This document shows, piece after piece, positions 39,134 to 49,241 of a DNA stretch of 64,000 nt. A program made the translations under genes and the position numbers. This DNA is from Solirubrobacterales bacterium. Its GTDB lineage: Bacteria > Actinomycetota > Thermoleophilia > Solirubrobacterales > Solirubrobacteraceae. Within the stretch, counting starts at the first letter, position 1. Each line of letters opens with the position of its first letter. The DNA is taken from the NCBI GenBank assembly GCA_027306855.1, contig DAHUYZ010000002.1, positions 1 through 64,000 of the forward strand. Reading direction: 5' to 3'. The notes under the pieces are model-generated. The model did not search any database. It was not told the origin of the DNA and was given only the letters and a program-made list of their open reading frames with translations.

Positions 39134-40804
39134 GTGAGCGACACGAATCTGCTGCGCTTCAGGGCGGCCGTCGCCGGCGCGCTCGCGCAACTGGAGGCGC
39201 GCCGCCAGGAGGTCAACGACCTGAACGTGTTTCCTGTCGCCGACGGGGATACGGGCGACAACATGGTGCTGACGCTGCGCGCCGTGCTCGATGAGCTCGA
39301 CCGCCTGCAGGGCAGCGACGATACGCGCACGATCGACGAGATCGGCAGGGAGGAGATCGTGCAATCGGTCGCCCGCGCCGCGCTGCTCGGCGCGAGGGGC
39401 AACTCGGGGGTCATCCTCTCCCAGCTGATCAGGGGTGCCGCCGAGGAGCTCGTGAGCCGGCCTGGCCAGCTGATCGACGCGAGCCTCATCGGTGCAGCGC
39501 TCGCCAACGCCGCGGAGCGGGCGTATGCATCCGTGCGCGAGCCAGCCGAGGGCACGATCCTGACCGTCGCGCGCGAGATGGCGCACGCGATCATGGCCGA
39601 CGTCGCCCACAGCGAGGAGCGTGGCCGGCTAGGGCCGGCCACGGAAGCGCAGGCGCAGGATCTGGCGATCGCGCATACGCTGGAGCGGGCCGTCGAGGCT
39701 GGCCAGAGGTCGGTCAAGCGTGGGCCCGAGCTGCTCGCGGCGCTGCGCGAGGCGGGGGTCGTCGACGCAGGCGGCCATGCGCTCACCGTCATCTTCGCCG
39801 GCGTCGTCGCGGCTCTACGCGGCGATGAGCCACCGGCCCTCGACCACTATGCCCCAGCGAAGATCAGCCACCCCCAGCACAGCTCGAGCACATACCGCTT
39901 CTGCACGAACTTCGCCGTCACCGGCCAGGGTCTAGCGCCCTCGCGTTTCGCGGAGGACCTGGAGGCACTGGGGGACTCCGTGCTCGTCGTGGGAGACTCG
40001 ACGACACTGAAGGTCCACATCCACACGGACGAGCCCGAGCGGGCGATGGCTCTGTTCGAGGGTGCCGGCGAGGTCTCGCATCTGGACGTGGCGGACATGC
40101 GCGTGCAGGTCGCCGAGCGGGACGAGCGGATCGCCCCGTCCAGTGGCGGCCCTAACTCGGCGGGGCGCTCCCGCGTGCGCTGTGGCGCGCTCGCGGTCGT
40201 CAACGGCGACGGCCTACGTTCGATGCTGACCGAGCTCGGGGTGCACACGATCGACGGAGGGCCCACGCTCAACCCATCGACAGCGGAGCTGCTGGCAGGC
40301 ATCCACGAGGTCGTGGCCGAGGAGGTCGTCGTGTTGCCGAGCAGTCCGAACGTCGTGATGGCCGCCGAGCGGGCCGCTGAGCTCTCGGACAAGCTGGTCG
40401 TCGTTGTCGGCGCGACGAGCCAGCAGGCCGCGCTCGTCGCGGCCGTGGCGCTTACCGGCGAGCAGAGCGCGCGGGAGAACGCGCTCTCGATGGAGTCCTC
40501 GCTCGTCGCGCTTCGCACCGGGAGCGTCGCCGAAGCGGCGCGCGACGACCCTGCGGGGCGCTTCCGTCGGGGCGAGGCGGTCGGGTTCGTCGGCGAGGAG
40601 ATGACCGCGTGGGGAGAGCCTCTGCTCACGTTGCGCGCGGTGCTCGAGCAACTCGCCCCCGACGCCGAGCTGATCAGTGTGCTCGCCGGCGAGCAAGCGC
40701 CCGTCGCACTGTCTGAGCTCGAGGGCATCATGGATGGGCATGTCGAGCTCGAGCTTCGCCACGGAGGCCAGCCCGCATACTGGTGTCTGCTCGCCGCCGA
40801 GTAG
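39134..40804 (+). CDS. DAK2 domain / fatty-acid kinase-like protein (YloV-type)
   Basis: EVNDLNVFPVADGDTGDNMVLTLRAVL; LLGARGNSGVILSQLIRG. Confidence 0.9.
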   Translation: MSDTNLLRFRAAVAGALAQLEARRQEVNDLNVFPVADGDTGDNMVLTLRAVLDELDRLQGSDDTRTIDEIGREEIVQSVARAALLGARGNSGVILSQLIRGAAEELVSRPGQLIDASLIGAALANAAERAYASVREPAEGTILTVAREMAHAIMADVAHSEERGRLGPATEAQAQDLAIAHTLERAVEAGQRSVKRGPELLAALREAGVVDAGGHALTVIFAGVVAALRGDEPPALDHYAPAKISHPQHSSSTYRFCTNFAVTGQGLAPSRFAEDLEALGDSVLVVGDSTTLKVHIHTDEPERAMALFEGAGEVSHLDVADMRVQVAERDERIAPSSGGPNSAGRSRVRCGALAVVNGDGLRSMLTELGVHTIDGGPTLNPSTAELLAGIHEVVAEEVVVLPSSPNVVMAAERAAELSDKLVVVVGATSQQAALVAAVALTGEQSARENALSMESSLVALRTGSVAEAARDDPAGRFRRGEAVGFVGEEMTAWGEPLLTLRAVLEQLAPDAELISVLAGEQAPVALSELEGIMDGHVELELRHGGQPAYWCLLAAE

Positions 40805-40841
40805 CGCGGACCACGACTCTCAGACGGCGTTGCCCGCGCGC

Positions 40842-42965
40842 GTGGATCGAGCCGGCGCGCCGATTGCCTTCGCGGGTGGGCCTGCGCCTTCGCGCGAGCA
40901 ACTGCTCGAGGCGCCGCTGCGCTGGCCGCGTCCGTCGCGCCTGGGCGCGCCGCTGAAGCTGGAGGGCAAGCTCGCGAAGGGCCTTCAGACGCTCGAGCTG
41001 AGCTGCGTGGGAGATCTGCTGGAGCACCTGCCCCACGAGTACCGGCAGGCGCGCGCGCTGGCGGCGCTGGAACCCGGCGAGCAGGCGACCGTAGCCGTCG
41101 AGGTGCGCTCGATCGCCGGCCGGGCGGTACGACGGCGCGGTATGCGCGGACTCGTCGAGGCGACCGTATTCGATGAGACAGGCTCGATCGTCGCTACGTT
41201 CTTCAACCAGCCGTGGCTCCTCCAGCGCTACCGCAAGGGCACGCGTCTCGTATTGCACGGCACCGCCGATGCGCGCGGGCGCTTGCGCGTGGCGCATCAC
41301 GCGATCGGCTCCGATCTCGGCGGCGAGGCGACCGCGGGCGCGGTCGCGCATTATCGCGCCGCCGAGGGGGTCAGCTCGACGCAGCTGCTCACGCTCATGC
41401 GCGGGGCCCGCACCGGTCTGCGCGATGTGCTCGAGCCGCTGACGGTCGCGGTCAGGATGGCCGAGTCGCTTGCCGACCGCGCGGGCGCGCGCGCCGCGAT
41501 GCATTTCGCGCAAGAAGCCTCCCAGCGCGGAGCGGCCAGACGGCGCCTGGCATTCGATGAGCTCCTGTTCGCTCAACTTGCGCTCCTGCTCAGGCGTCGG
41601 CGGCACGCTGACAGCCACCCGACGAGGGCGCTCGCGCAGCCGCCGACGGTGAGCGCGCGCTGGCTTGCCCGCGGTCTCCCGTTCGAGCTGACCGGCGATC
41701 AGCGCATCGCGATCGAGACGATCAACAAAGACCTCGCCGAGAGTCGCCCGATGCAGAGGCTGCTGATGGGGGAGGTCGGCAGCGGTAAGACGGTCGTCGC
41801 GCTGCACGCGATGCTGCGCGCCGTCGAGCATGGCGCTCAAGCCGCGCTGATGGCGCCCACTGAGACGCTCGCCGAACAGCACTTCGCGACCGTTGCGCGG
41901 TTGCTCGGCGAGGAGCCCGTGAGGATGGCGCTGCTGACTGGGTCGACTACGACGACGAGGCGCTCGGAGATACTCGGCCGTCTGAGAAGCGGCGAGCTGT
42001 CGATCCTCGTCGGCACCCATGCCCTGATCGAGCCGGACGTCAGCTTCCGGGAGTTGGCGGTCGCGGTGATCGATGAGCAGCATCGATTCGGGGTTCGTCA
42101 GCGTGAGGCGCTCGACGCGAAGGGCGTGTCTCACGTGCTGCACATGACCGCCACCCCGATCCCGCGCACACTCGCGCTCGCGCGCTACGGAGATCTCGAC
42201 TGCACCATTCTGCGCGAGCTTCCGAAAGGGCGCCAGCGGATCGATACGGAGCTCATCAGCGGGGAGAGCGCGCGCGAGGACGCGTACGAGCGCCTGCGTG
42301 AGCAACTGCGTGAGGGCCGGCAGGCGTACGTTGTCTGCCCGCTCGTGGAGTCCGCGTCCGACGATGGGCAGGCGCGCGCCGCGATCGCCGAGTTCGAGCG
42401 CCTCGGCTGCCATGAGCTCGCCGGCTTCAGGCTCGCCCTCCTGCACGGCCAGATGCGCCTGAGGGACAAGCAGCAAGCAATGGCGGCGTTCGCATCCGGC
42501 GATGCTCAGGTGCTCGTGGCGACCACTGTGATCGAGGTCGGCGTCGATGTCCCCAACGCGACCGTCATGCTCGTCGAGAACGCGGAGCGATTCGGGATCT
42601 CACAGCTGCACCAGCTGCGAGGACGGGTGGGCCGCGGAGAGCACCAGGCGATCTGTCTGTTGATGGCCCCGACCGGCTCGGTCCGCTGCAGGGCGCTCGT
42701 AGAAAGCTCGGACGGATTCAGGCTCGCCGAGATCGACCTGTCGCTGCGCAAGGAGGGCGAGCTGATCGGCTCGAGACAGTCGGGCATGGGGCAATTCAAA
42801 GTGGCGAGCCTCCCCGACGACGGCGCGCTGCTCGAGCGTGCGCGTTCACGCGCGCGAGCGATCATCGACGAAGACCCAGATCTATGCTCGCCGCTGAACG
42901 CGCTTCTGGCCGATGCGCTCGAGCGTGCCTACGGCGAGCACTTGACCCGGCCAATACCGGCCTGA
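40842..42965 (+). CDS. recG: ATP-dependent DNA helicase RecG (start approximate)
   Basis: MGEVGSGKTVVALHAML, DEQHRFGVRQRE, MTATPIPRTLALARYGDLD, QLRGRVGRG. Confidence 0.95.
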   Translation: MDRAGAPIAFAGGPAPSREQLLEAPLRWPRPSRLGAPLKLEGKLAKGLQTLELSCVGDLLEHLPHEYRQARALAALEPGEQATVAVEVRSIAGRAVRRRGMRGLVEATVFDETGSIVATFFNQPWLLQRYRKGTRLVLHGTADARGRLRVAHHAIGSDLGGEATAGAVAHYRAAEGVSSTQLLTLMRGARTGLRDVLEPLTVAVRMAESLADRAGARAAMHFAQEASQRGAARRRLAFDELLFAQLALLLRRRRHADSHPTRALAQPPTVSARWLARGLPFELTGDQRIAIETINKDLAESRPMQRLLMGEVGSGKTVVALHAMLRAVEHGAQAALMAPTETLAEQHFATVARLLGEEPVRMALLTGSTTTTRRSEILGRLRSGELSILVGTHALIEPDVSFRELAVAVIDEQHRFGVRQREALDAKGVSHVLHMTATPIPRTLALARYGDLDCTILRELPKGRQRIDTELISGESAREDAYERLREQLREGRQAYVVCPLVESASDDGQARAAIAEFERLGCHELAGFRLALLHGQMRLRDKQQAMAAFASGDAQVLVATTVIEVGVDVPNATVMLVENAERFGISQLHQLRGRVGRGEHQAICLLMAPTGSVRCRALVESSDGFRLAEIDLSLRKEGELIGSRQSGMGQFKVASLPDDGALLERARSRARAIIDEDPDLCSPLNALLADALERAYGEHLTRPIPA

Positions 42966-42968
42966 GCA

Positions 42969-43532
42969 ATGCGGATCGTCGCTGGTCGATTCGGGGGCCG
43001 CCGGCTGAAGGCTCCGGCAGGGCGCACGACGAGGCCCACATCGGAGAAGGTGCGGGAGGCGATCTTCTCGATGCTCGGAGACTTCGAGGGCGCGCGCGTG
43101 CTCGACCTGTTCGCCGGCAGCGGCGCGCTCGGGATCGAGGCGCTCTCCAGGGGTGCCGCCAAGGCCGTCTTCGTCGAGCGTGACAGGGCGGCGCTCGGGG
43201 CCCTGCGCGCCAACCTGGCCGACCTGGGCATCGATGAGAGCGAGGGCGAGATCAGGCCTGGAGATGCGCTTGGAGCGCTGAGCGCAGCACGAAAGCGCGG
43301 TGAAACGTACGATCTCGTGTTCATCGATCCTCCATACGCGCGTGCACAAGCGCTCTCGCGAGACCTGCTGGCCCTGCTGCGGCCGGTGTTGCGGGACGGG
43401 GCGCGCGTCGTCGTGGAGAGCGACCGCCGAGCGCCGCTCGAACTGGCTCTGCAGGCGCCGACGAGCAGACGCTATGGAGACACCACGATCACAATCCACA
43501 CGCACGTCACAGAGGACGAGGATGAGCATTGA
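42969..43532 (+). CDS. rsmD: 16S rRNA (guanine(966)-N2)-methyltransferase
   Basis: MRIVAGRFGGRRLKAP, RPTSEKVREAIFSML, VLDLFAGSGALGIEALSRG, IDPPYA. Confidence 0.94.
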   Translation: MRIVAGRFGGRRLKAPAGRTTRPTSEKVREAIFSMLGDFEGARVLDLFAGSGALGIEALSRGAAKAVFVERDRAALGALRANLADLGIDESEGEIRPGDALGALSAARKRGETYDLVFIDPPYARAQALSRDLLALLRPVLRDGARVVVESDRRAPLELALQAPTSRRYGDTTITIHTHVTEDEDEH

Positions 43533-44019
43533 CAAGTCGATAGCCGTCTGCCCTGGATCGTATGATCCGATCACTAACGGTCATCTCGATGTGATCGGGC
43601 GCGCCGCGGAGCTGTACGAGCAGGTCATCGTGGCGGTCGTCAACAGGCCGGTCCGCAAGGCCAAGACGCTGTTCGCGATCGAGGAGCGCCTCGCGTTCGT
43701 CGAGCACGCGATCGCCGACCTCGAGAACGTGAGCGCCGAGCCGTTCAGCACGCTTGTCGTCGAGTTCGCGAGGAGCGTGGGCGCGAAGGCGATCGTGAAG
43801 GGACTGCGGGCGATCTCGGACTTCGAGTACGAGTTCGAGATGAACCAGCTCAACAGAAGGCAGGACCCGGAGATAGAGTCGCTGTATCTGATGGCCAGTC
43901 CGCAGTACAGTTTCCTGTCATCGAGCGGAGTCAAGGAGCTCGCCACGTTCGGCGGGCGAATCGACGATCTCGTGCCCGTAGAGGTGGCCGAGCGCTTGCA
44001 GGAAGAGTTGCGCCGCTGA
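43522..44019 (+). CDS. coaD: Phosphopantetheine adenylyltransferase
   Basis: ATG at 43522; AVCPGSYDPITNGHLDVI; SSSGVKELA. Confidence 0.96.
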   Translation: MSIDKSIAVCPGSYDPITNGHLDVIGRAAELYEQVIVAVVNRPVRKAKTLFAIEERLAFVEHAIADLENVSAEPFSTLVVEFARSVGAKAIVKGLRAISDFEYEFEMNQLNRRQDPEIESLYLMASPQYSFLSSSGVKELATFGGRIDDLVPVEVAERLQEELRR

Positions 44020-44036
44020 CGAACTGAACAGACGCT

Positions 44037-44501
44037 ATGGATGTCCTCGTACTGATAGACAAGCTGGATGACTTGGTGCACAACGCCAAGCCCGTGCCTT
44101 TGACCGACCAGGTGAGGGTCGACAAGGAGGAGATCTACGACATCCTCGACCAGATGAGGGCGACGATTCCCGAGGAGATCAAGCAGGCCCGCTGGATCGT
44201 CAAGGAGCGCCAGGAGATGCTCGCCGAGGCAAAGCGCGAGGCGGAGCGGATCGTCAAGGAGGCGCGCGAGCGCCAGGAGCGACTCGTCAGCGAAGAGGAG
44301 GTCACCAAGCAGGCAGAGCGCGCTGCTGAGGACGTCATCGAGGATGCCAGGGCGCGCGAGCGCGAGATCCGCCTCGGCGCCGAGGACTACGCCGATGAGA
44401 TTCTTGGCACGCTGGAGGTCAACCTGTCGAAGTTCATCGCGGCCGTGCAGCGTGGCCGCGAGCGTTTGGCCGGCAAGGACGAGCCGGCGGAAGTTGCTTG
44501 A
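44037..44501 (+). CDS. Conserved coiled-coil protein (AtpF/DivIVA-like helical)
   Basis: Charged heptad-rich EIKQARWIVKERQEMLAEAKREAERIVKEARERQ. Confidence 0.75.
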   Translation: MDVLVLIDKLDDLVHNAKPVPLTDQVRVDKEEIYDILDQMRATIPEEIKQARWIVKERQEMLAEAKREAERIVKEARERQERLVSEEEVTKQAERAAEDVIEDARAREREIRLGAEDYADEILGTLEVNLSKFIAAVQRGRERLAGKDEPAEVA

Positions 44502-44552
44502 CGAGTCGCCGGGCGGAGTCGCCGGGCGCGCGCTTTGGAGTAGGGTGCGGGC

Positions 44553-46199
44553 GTGCGTTCGCCCTTTGCCAGCCGCTTGAATGACGTATGCGCCGCCGCG
44601 CTCACTGCGGCTGGGGATCGTGTGTTCGAGCTGAAGGTGCTGCGCGAAGCGGGGATCGTCGGCCCGCTTCGTCCGGACAAGGCGGTCAAGATCGCTTCGA
44701 CGTTCTTGCGCTGGGGCGCCTCGCCCGCGACGGGCATCAGGATCGCCGCCATCCATTATCCGGACGAGCCGGCTCTGATCGACGAGCGAGGATCGCTCAC
44801 GTTCGAGCAGGTGCACCGGCGCTCCAACGCGATCGCGAATGCGCTCGCGCAGATGGGGATCGGCTTTGGCGACGGCGTGGGGATCATGTGCCGCAACCAT
44901 CGCGGCTTCGTCGAGACAACGCTGGCGGCCGCCAAGCTCGGGGCGAGCGCGCTGTATCTGAACACGGCGTTCGCCGGGCCTCAGTTGGCCGAGGTTACAC
45001 GGCGCGAGGGGCCGAAGGTGCTCGTCTATGACGAGGAGTTCTCCGGTCTGCTGGAAGACGTCGATCCGAACGTCACGAGGATCGTGGCTTGGAGCGATGG
45101 CGAGACGAGTGAGCCGACACTCGATCAGCTGATCCAGAGCGCCGGCGACGCCGATCGAAAGCCGCCACCCGAGAAGCCGCGTTTTGTGATCCTCACCTCG
45201 GGCACGACGGGGACGCCGAAGGGCGCTCAACGCTCCAGCCCCGACGGCCTGTTCTCGCTTGCGGCGCTGATCGACAAGATCCCGTACAGGCGCCGCGAGA
45301 CGATGGTGGTCGCCGCGCCGCTGTTTCATTCGTGGGGCTTCTTCCACTTCGTGTTGAGCCTGCCGACGGCCTCGACGATGGTGCTCCAGCGCCGCTTCGA
45401 TCCGTTGAGCACGCTGACCGCGATTGAACGTCACCGCGCCCAGGTGCTCGCGGCGGTCCCCGTGATGATCCAGCGGATGATCACGCTCGACGAGCAGGTC
45501 CTGCGCGAACGCGACGTTTCTTCGCTGCGGATCACGGCGTTGTCCGGCTCGGCGCTGCCGGGCGAGCTCGCGATCAGCTGGATGGACAGGTTCGGCGAGA
45601 ACATCTACAACCTGTACGGCTCGACCGAGGTCGCGTATGCGACGGTGGCCACCCCTAAGGATCTGCGCGACGCGCCAGGGACGGCGGGCAAGCCGCCGCG
45701 TGGCACGGTCGTGAGGCTGTACGACGCCGAGGGCAGGCGTGTCCCACGCGGTGAGGTCGGGCGGATCTTCGCCGGCAACGAGATGTCCTTCGACGGCTAT
45801 ACGGGCGGTGGCGGCAAGGAGATCATCGAGGGCCTGATGAGCACGGGCGACATGGGTCGTTTCGACGAGCAGGGCAGGTTGTTCGTGGACGGGCGCGACG
45901 ACGAGATGATCGTCTCGGGTGGAGAGAACGTGTTCCCGCGTGAGGTCGAGGACCTGCTGGCCGACCACGAAGGCATCGAGGAGGCCGCGGTGATCGGTAT
46001 CGAGGACGAGGAGTTCGGCCAGCGTCTGAAGGCGTTCGTAGTGGCGCGCAACGGCGGCCTCAGCGAGGATGTCGTCAAGGACTATGTCAAGGAGAACCTC
46101 GCCCGCTACAAGGTGCCGCGTGAGGTGGTCTTCATGGATGAGCTTCCGCGCAACGCGACCGGCAAGGTGCTCAAGCGCGAGCTGCGCCAGATACCGTAG
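44553..46199 (+). CDS. AMP-binding acyl-CoA synthetase
   Basis: ILTSGTTGTPKGAQRSS; NLYGSTEVAYATVA; DDEMIVSGGENVFPREVE; NATGKVLKREL. Confidence 0.92.
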   Translation: MRSPFASRLNDVCAAALTAAGDRVFELKVLREAGIVGPLRPDKAVKIASTFLRWGASPATGIRIAAIHYPDEPALIDERGSLTFEQVHRRSNAIANALAQMGIGFGDGVGIMCRNHRGFVETTLAAAKLGASALYLNTAFAGPQLAEVTRREGPKVLVYDEEFSGLLEDVDPNVTRIVAWSDGETSEPTLDQLIQSAGDADRKPPPEKPRFVILTSGTTGTPKGAQRSSPDGLFSLAALIDKIPYRRRETMVVAAPLFHSWGFFHFVLSLPTASTMVLQRRFDPLSTLTAIERHRAQVLAAVPVMIQRMITLDEQVLRERDVSSLRITALSGSALPGELAISWMDRFGENIYNLYGSTEVAYATVATPKDLRDAPGTAGKPPRGTVVRLYDAEGRRVPRGEVGRIFAGNEMSFDGYTGGGGKEIIEGLMSTGDMGRFDEQGRLFVDGRDDEMIVSGGENVFPREVEDLLADHEGIEEAAVIGIEDEEFGQRLKAFVVARNGGLSEDVVKDYVKENLARYKVPREVVFMDELPRNATGKVLKRELRQIP

Positions 46200-46348
46200 G
46201 ACTCGTTTCGTCGAGAGGGTCTTGAAAGGGCGAGAACAGGGCCGTCTCGGTTCTGGGCAATTGCGCCCGGAGGGTGCTGGATCGGCGTCACCGAGCGTCT
46301 GCGGATCGGGGGGCGGGGTACGTTCCTGACTGGTCCTACTCTCTAGAC

Positions 46349-46867
46349 GTGAGCGTCGTGACGCACAATCTCGATCTCGCCGGCCTGCGGCTGAGTCCGG
46401 GGGAGGGCCGGCAGCTGGAGCTGGCGGTCGAGATCGAGCCGCTCATCCTCGGCGGCGAGCGCTATGTCCCGTCGCCACAGATCGTGCCTGTACGGCTGGA
46501 CGTCTCGCGCATGGCCGGCTCGGGACACGCTCTGCGCCTGCGTCTGAGCGCGCGGTTCACCGGATCGTGCATGCGTTGCCTGAAGGAAGCCTCTCCGACC
46601 GTCGAGGTCGACGCGCGCGAGATCGACGTCCCTGGAGAGACCGGCGACTTGTCGAGCCCGTACGTGAGCGATCGAATGCTCGACCTCGCCGCCTGGGCCC
46701 ACGATGCGTTTGCGCTTGCCGCTCCGACGAAGGTGTTGTGCAGAGAGGATTGCGCCGGTCTCTGCCCGGAGTGCGCCGCCGATCTGAACGAAGCCGGGCC
46801 CGAGCATCGTCACGAGCGTCTTCCTGATCCGCGCTTTGCGAAGCTGGGCGAGCTGAAGCTCGAATAG
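46349..46867 (+). CDS. DUF177 / YceD family protein
   Basis: GTG at 46349; CREDCAGLCPECAADLNE; upstream of rpmF as in the usual yceD-rpmF order. Confidence 0.88.
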   Translation: MSVVTHNLDLAGLRLSPGEGRQLELAVEIEPLILGGERYVPSPQIVPVRLDVSRMAGSGHALRLRLSARFTGSCMRCLKEASPTVEVDAREIDVPGETGDLSSPYVSDRMLDLAAWAHDAFALAAPTKVLCREDCAGLCPECAADLNEAGPEHRHERLPDPRFAKLGELKLE

Positions 46868-46934
46868 CCGAGTCGCATGTGCCCGTGCGTGCGGTTCTAT
46901 GCGGCGGAGCGGCGCCTGCTAGCCTACCCCGCCA

Positions 46935-47135
46935 ATGGCCGTCCCCAAGAAAAAGCAGTCTCACAGCCGTACGGCTCTCAGGCGGGCCCAGCACAAGATC
47001 GAGGCGCCCGCTGTGAACGAATGTCCGCGCTGCCACAGTCCGCGCAGGCCCCACCGGGTGTGTCCTGTGTGCGGAACCTACGCCGGACGCGAGATCGTGA
47101 CGGCCGCCGCGCACGATCACGACCACGATCACTAG
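46935..47135 (+). CDS. rpmF: 50S ribosomal protein L32
   Basis: MAVPKKKQSHSRTALRRAQHKI; CPRCHSPRRPHRVCPVCGTYAGREI. Confidence 0.96.
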   Translation: MAVPKKKQSHSRTALRRAQHKIEAPAVNECPRCHSPRRPHRVCPVCGTYAGREIVTAAAHDHDHDH

Positions 47136-47187
47136 CGACCGGCTCGGCAGCGACGCGCCGAGCACCGGCAGAACGGATCTCCAGGCC

Positions 47188-48264
47188 GTGAGTGAAGGAC
47201 CACCTCGACCCGGGGATCCGAGAGCTGACATCATCGTCGCCGTCGACGCCAACGGCGCCGACATGGGACCGCAGGAGGTGGCGGCTGGGGCTGCCCTCGC
47301 CGCCGGTAGGGGAGCGCGCGTGCTGCTGTTCGGCCCAGCCGATCTGATCGGCGCCGTGCCCACCGGCGTCGAGCTCGTCGACGCTCCGGTCTCGATCGCC
47401 AAGAGCCCCGATCCCGCCAGGGCGGTGCGCGCAACGCCCGACGCCTCGATAGTCCAGGCTACGAAGGCCGTGGCGGATGGGCGCGCGCACGCGCTCGTAG
47501 GCGCCGGCGGCACAGGGGCCGCGCTTGCGGCGGGGCTGTTCAACGTCAGGCGCGCCCGTGGCGTTTACAGGCCGGCGCTCGCATTGCCGCTCCCCGTGCC
47601 TGGGATGCCGGTCACGCTGCTCGACGTCGGTGCGAACGCGCAGGCGCGCAGCGAGCATCTCGTCCAATTCGCCTTCATGGGGGCGGCGTTCGCGCAGGCG
47701 GTGCTTGGTGTGGAGCGGCCTCGCGTCGGGCTGCTGTCCAACGGCGAGGAGAGCGAGCGTGGAGGAGAGCTGGTGCTCGCGGCCGGCGCGGCGCTCGCCC
47801 GGCACGGCGAGGAGGGAAGGCTGCGTTTCCTCGGCAATGTCGAGGGCGGCGATGTCGTGAGCGGCGCCGCTGACGTGATCGTGACGGACGGGCTTACGGG
47901 CAACATCGCGCTGAAGCTGATGGAGGGCGTCTCGCAGACGATGCTTGGAGCGGTTCGCGACGCTGCGATGTCGTCGTGGCGCGGGAAGCTGGGCGGAGCG
48001 CTGCTGCGTCCGTCGCTGCGCGCCTTTCGCGAGGAGATCGACCCCGAAGCCCAGGGCGGCGCCTACCTGCTGGGCCTGCGCCGGCTCGCCGTCGTGCCGC
48101 ACGGCCGCTTCACGAGGGAAGGGTTCGCGCACGCGATCCTGCGAGCGCAGCGCGGTGCGCGCGAAGATCTCGTAGGGCTGACTCATGCGGCGCTCGAGTC
48201 GGCGCAGGCGCTGCGGACCCCGCACGCGTCCGGCGATCCGGCTAGCCTGCCGGAGAGCAGATGA
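47188..48264 (+). CDS. plsX: Phosphate acyltransferase
   Basis: VAVDANGADMGPQEVAAGA; VTDGLTGNIALKLMEG. Confidence 0.93.
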   Translation: MSEGPPRPGDPRADIIVAVDANGADMGPQEVAAGAALAAGRGARVLLFGPADLIGAVPTGVELVDAPVSIAKSPDPARAVRATPDASIVQATKAVADGRAHALVGAGGTGAALAAGLFNVRRARGVYRPALALPLPVPGMPVTLLDVGANAQARSEHLVQFAFMGAAFAQAVLGVERPRVGLLSNGEESERGGELVLAAGAALARHGEEGRLRFLGNVEGGDVVSGAADVIVTDGLTGNIALKLMEGVSQTMLGAVRDAAMSSWRGKLGGALLRPSLRAFREEIDPEAQGGAYLLGLRRLAVVPHGRFTREGFAHAILRAQRGAREDLVGLTHAALESAQALRTPHASGDPASLPESR

Positions 48265-48509
48265 CACGCGAGCAAGTATTCGCACTGATCCAGGCGCACC
48301 TCGCGGACGAGCTGGAATTCGAGCCGGATGAGATCCACGAGGACACCAGATTCAAGGACGATCTGGAGGCCGACTCGCTCGACCTGTACACGCTCGTTCA
48401 GGAGCTCGAAGACAGCTATGGGGTGCATGTGTCCGACGAGCAGGCGGCGCAGATCATGACGGTCGGGCAGGCTGTGGACTTCGTGCTTGCCCAAGCTCCC
48501 GCCGAATGA
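48261..48509 (+). CDS. acpP: Acyl carrier protein
   Basis: DDLEADSLDLYTLVQELEDSYGVHVSDE; Ser of DSL. Confidence 0.93.
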   Translation: MTREQVFALIQAHLADELEFEPDEIHEDTRFKDDLEADSLDLYTLVQELEDSYGVHVSDEQAAQIMTVGQAVDFVLAQAPAE

Positions 48510-49201
48510 GCGGCGGCGGCGCGGACTCCGTTGGCCCTCTAAGGTCGCTGCTGGAAAGCCTGCCCGAAGACCTTTCGAGACAGGTCTTCACGCACGCGTC
48601 GTGGACGCCGCGCCGCAGCGACTCATATGCACGCCTCGCGTTCCTGGGCGACAGCGTGCTGGCACTCGCCGTGACGGCGTACCTCTATCCACGCTTGGAG
48701 GCCGAGCGATTCGGCGCGGGCCGGTTGACGAAGATCCGGGCGCAGGCCGTCTCCGGGCGGTCGTGCCGTGCGGTGGCGGAGCGTCTGGAGCTGGGCGATC
48801 GCCTGCGGGCAGCCGCGCCCGGCGGCGATCGAGACAAGGTGTCCTCGCTCGTGCAGACCGAGCGGGTGCTTGCCTCTGTGATTGAGGCGGTGATCGGGGC
48901 CTGTTATCTCAGCGCCGGCTATGAGCGCACGGCCGAGGCGGTCGTGCGGGCGTTCGCGCCCGAGATAGAGCAGGCGCTGGACCATCCGCTCGACTTCAAG
49001 TCGGCGTTACAGGAGGCGCTCGCTAGACGGGGAGAGACCGTCTCTTATGAGGTGACGGACATCGAGGGACCGCCCCACGAGCGCACGTTCGAGGTGACCG
49101 CGACGATCGCTGGGCGGACTCTCGGCAGGGGTCGCGCCAGCAGCAAGAAGCGTGCGGAGCAGCAAGCGGCCAGCGAGGCGCTCGAGCGCGTGGGCAAGTG
49201 A
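48506..49201 (+). CDS. rnc: RNase III-family protein with degenerate catalytic motif, intact dsRBD
   Basis: YARLAFLGDSVLAL (usual ERLEFLGD); RVLASVIEAVIGACYL (usual LADxxEA); dsRBD GRGRASSKKRAEQQAASEAL. Confidence 0.88.
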   Translation: MSGGGADSVGPLRSLLESLPEDLSRQVFTHASWTPRRSDSYARLAFLGDSVLALAVTAYLYPRLEAERFGAGRLTKIRAQAVSGRSCRAVAERLELGDRLRAAAPGGDRDKVSSLVQTERVLASVIEAVIGACYLSAGYERTAEAVVRAFAPEIEQALDHPLDFKSALQEALARRGETVSYEVTDIEGPPHERTFEVTATIAGRTLGRGRASSKKRAEQQAASEALERVGK

Positions 49202-49241
49202 TGCGGCAAGGCGGGCCCGCAATGCGCGAGGATCAGCGCTC

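Noticed and set aside
46200-46348. Structured leader before yceD-rpmF
   Set aside because: Only a weak GGGC/GCCC pairing around GGGCAATTGCGCCC; insufficient to claim an RNA element.
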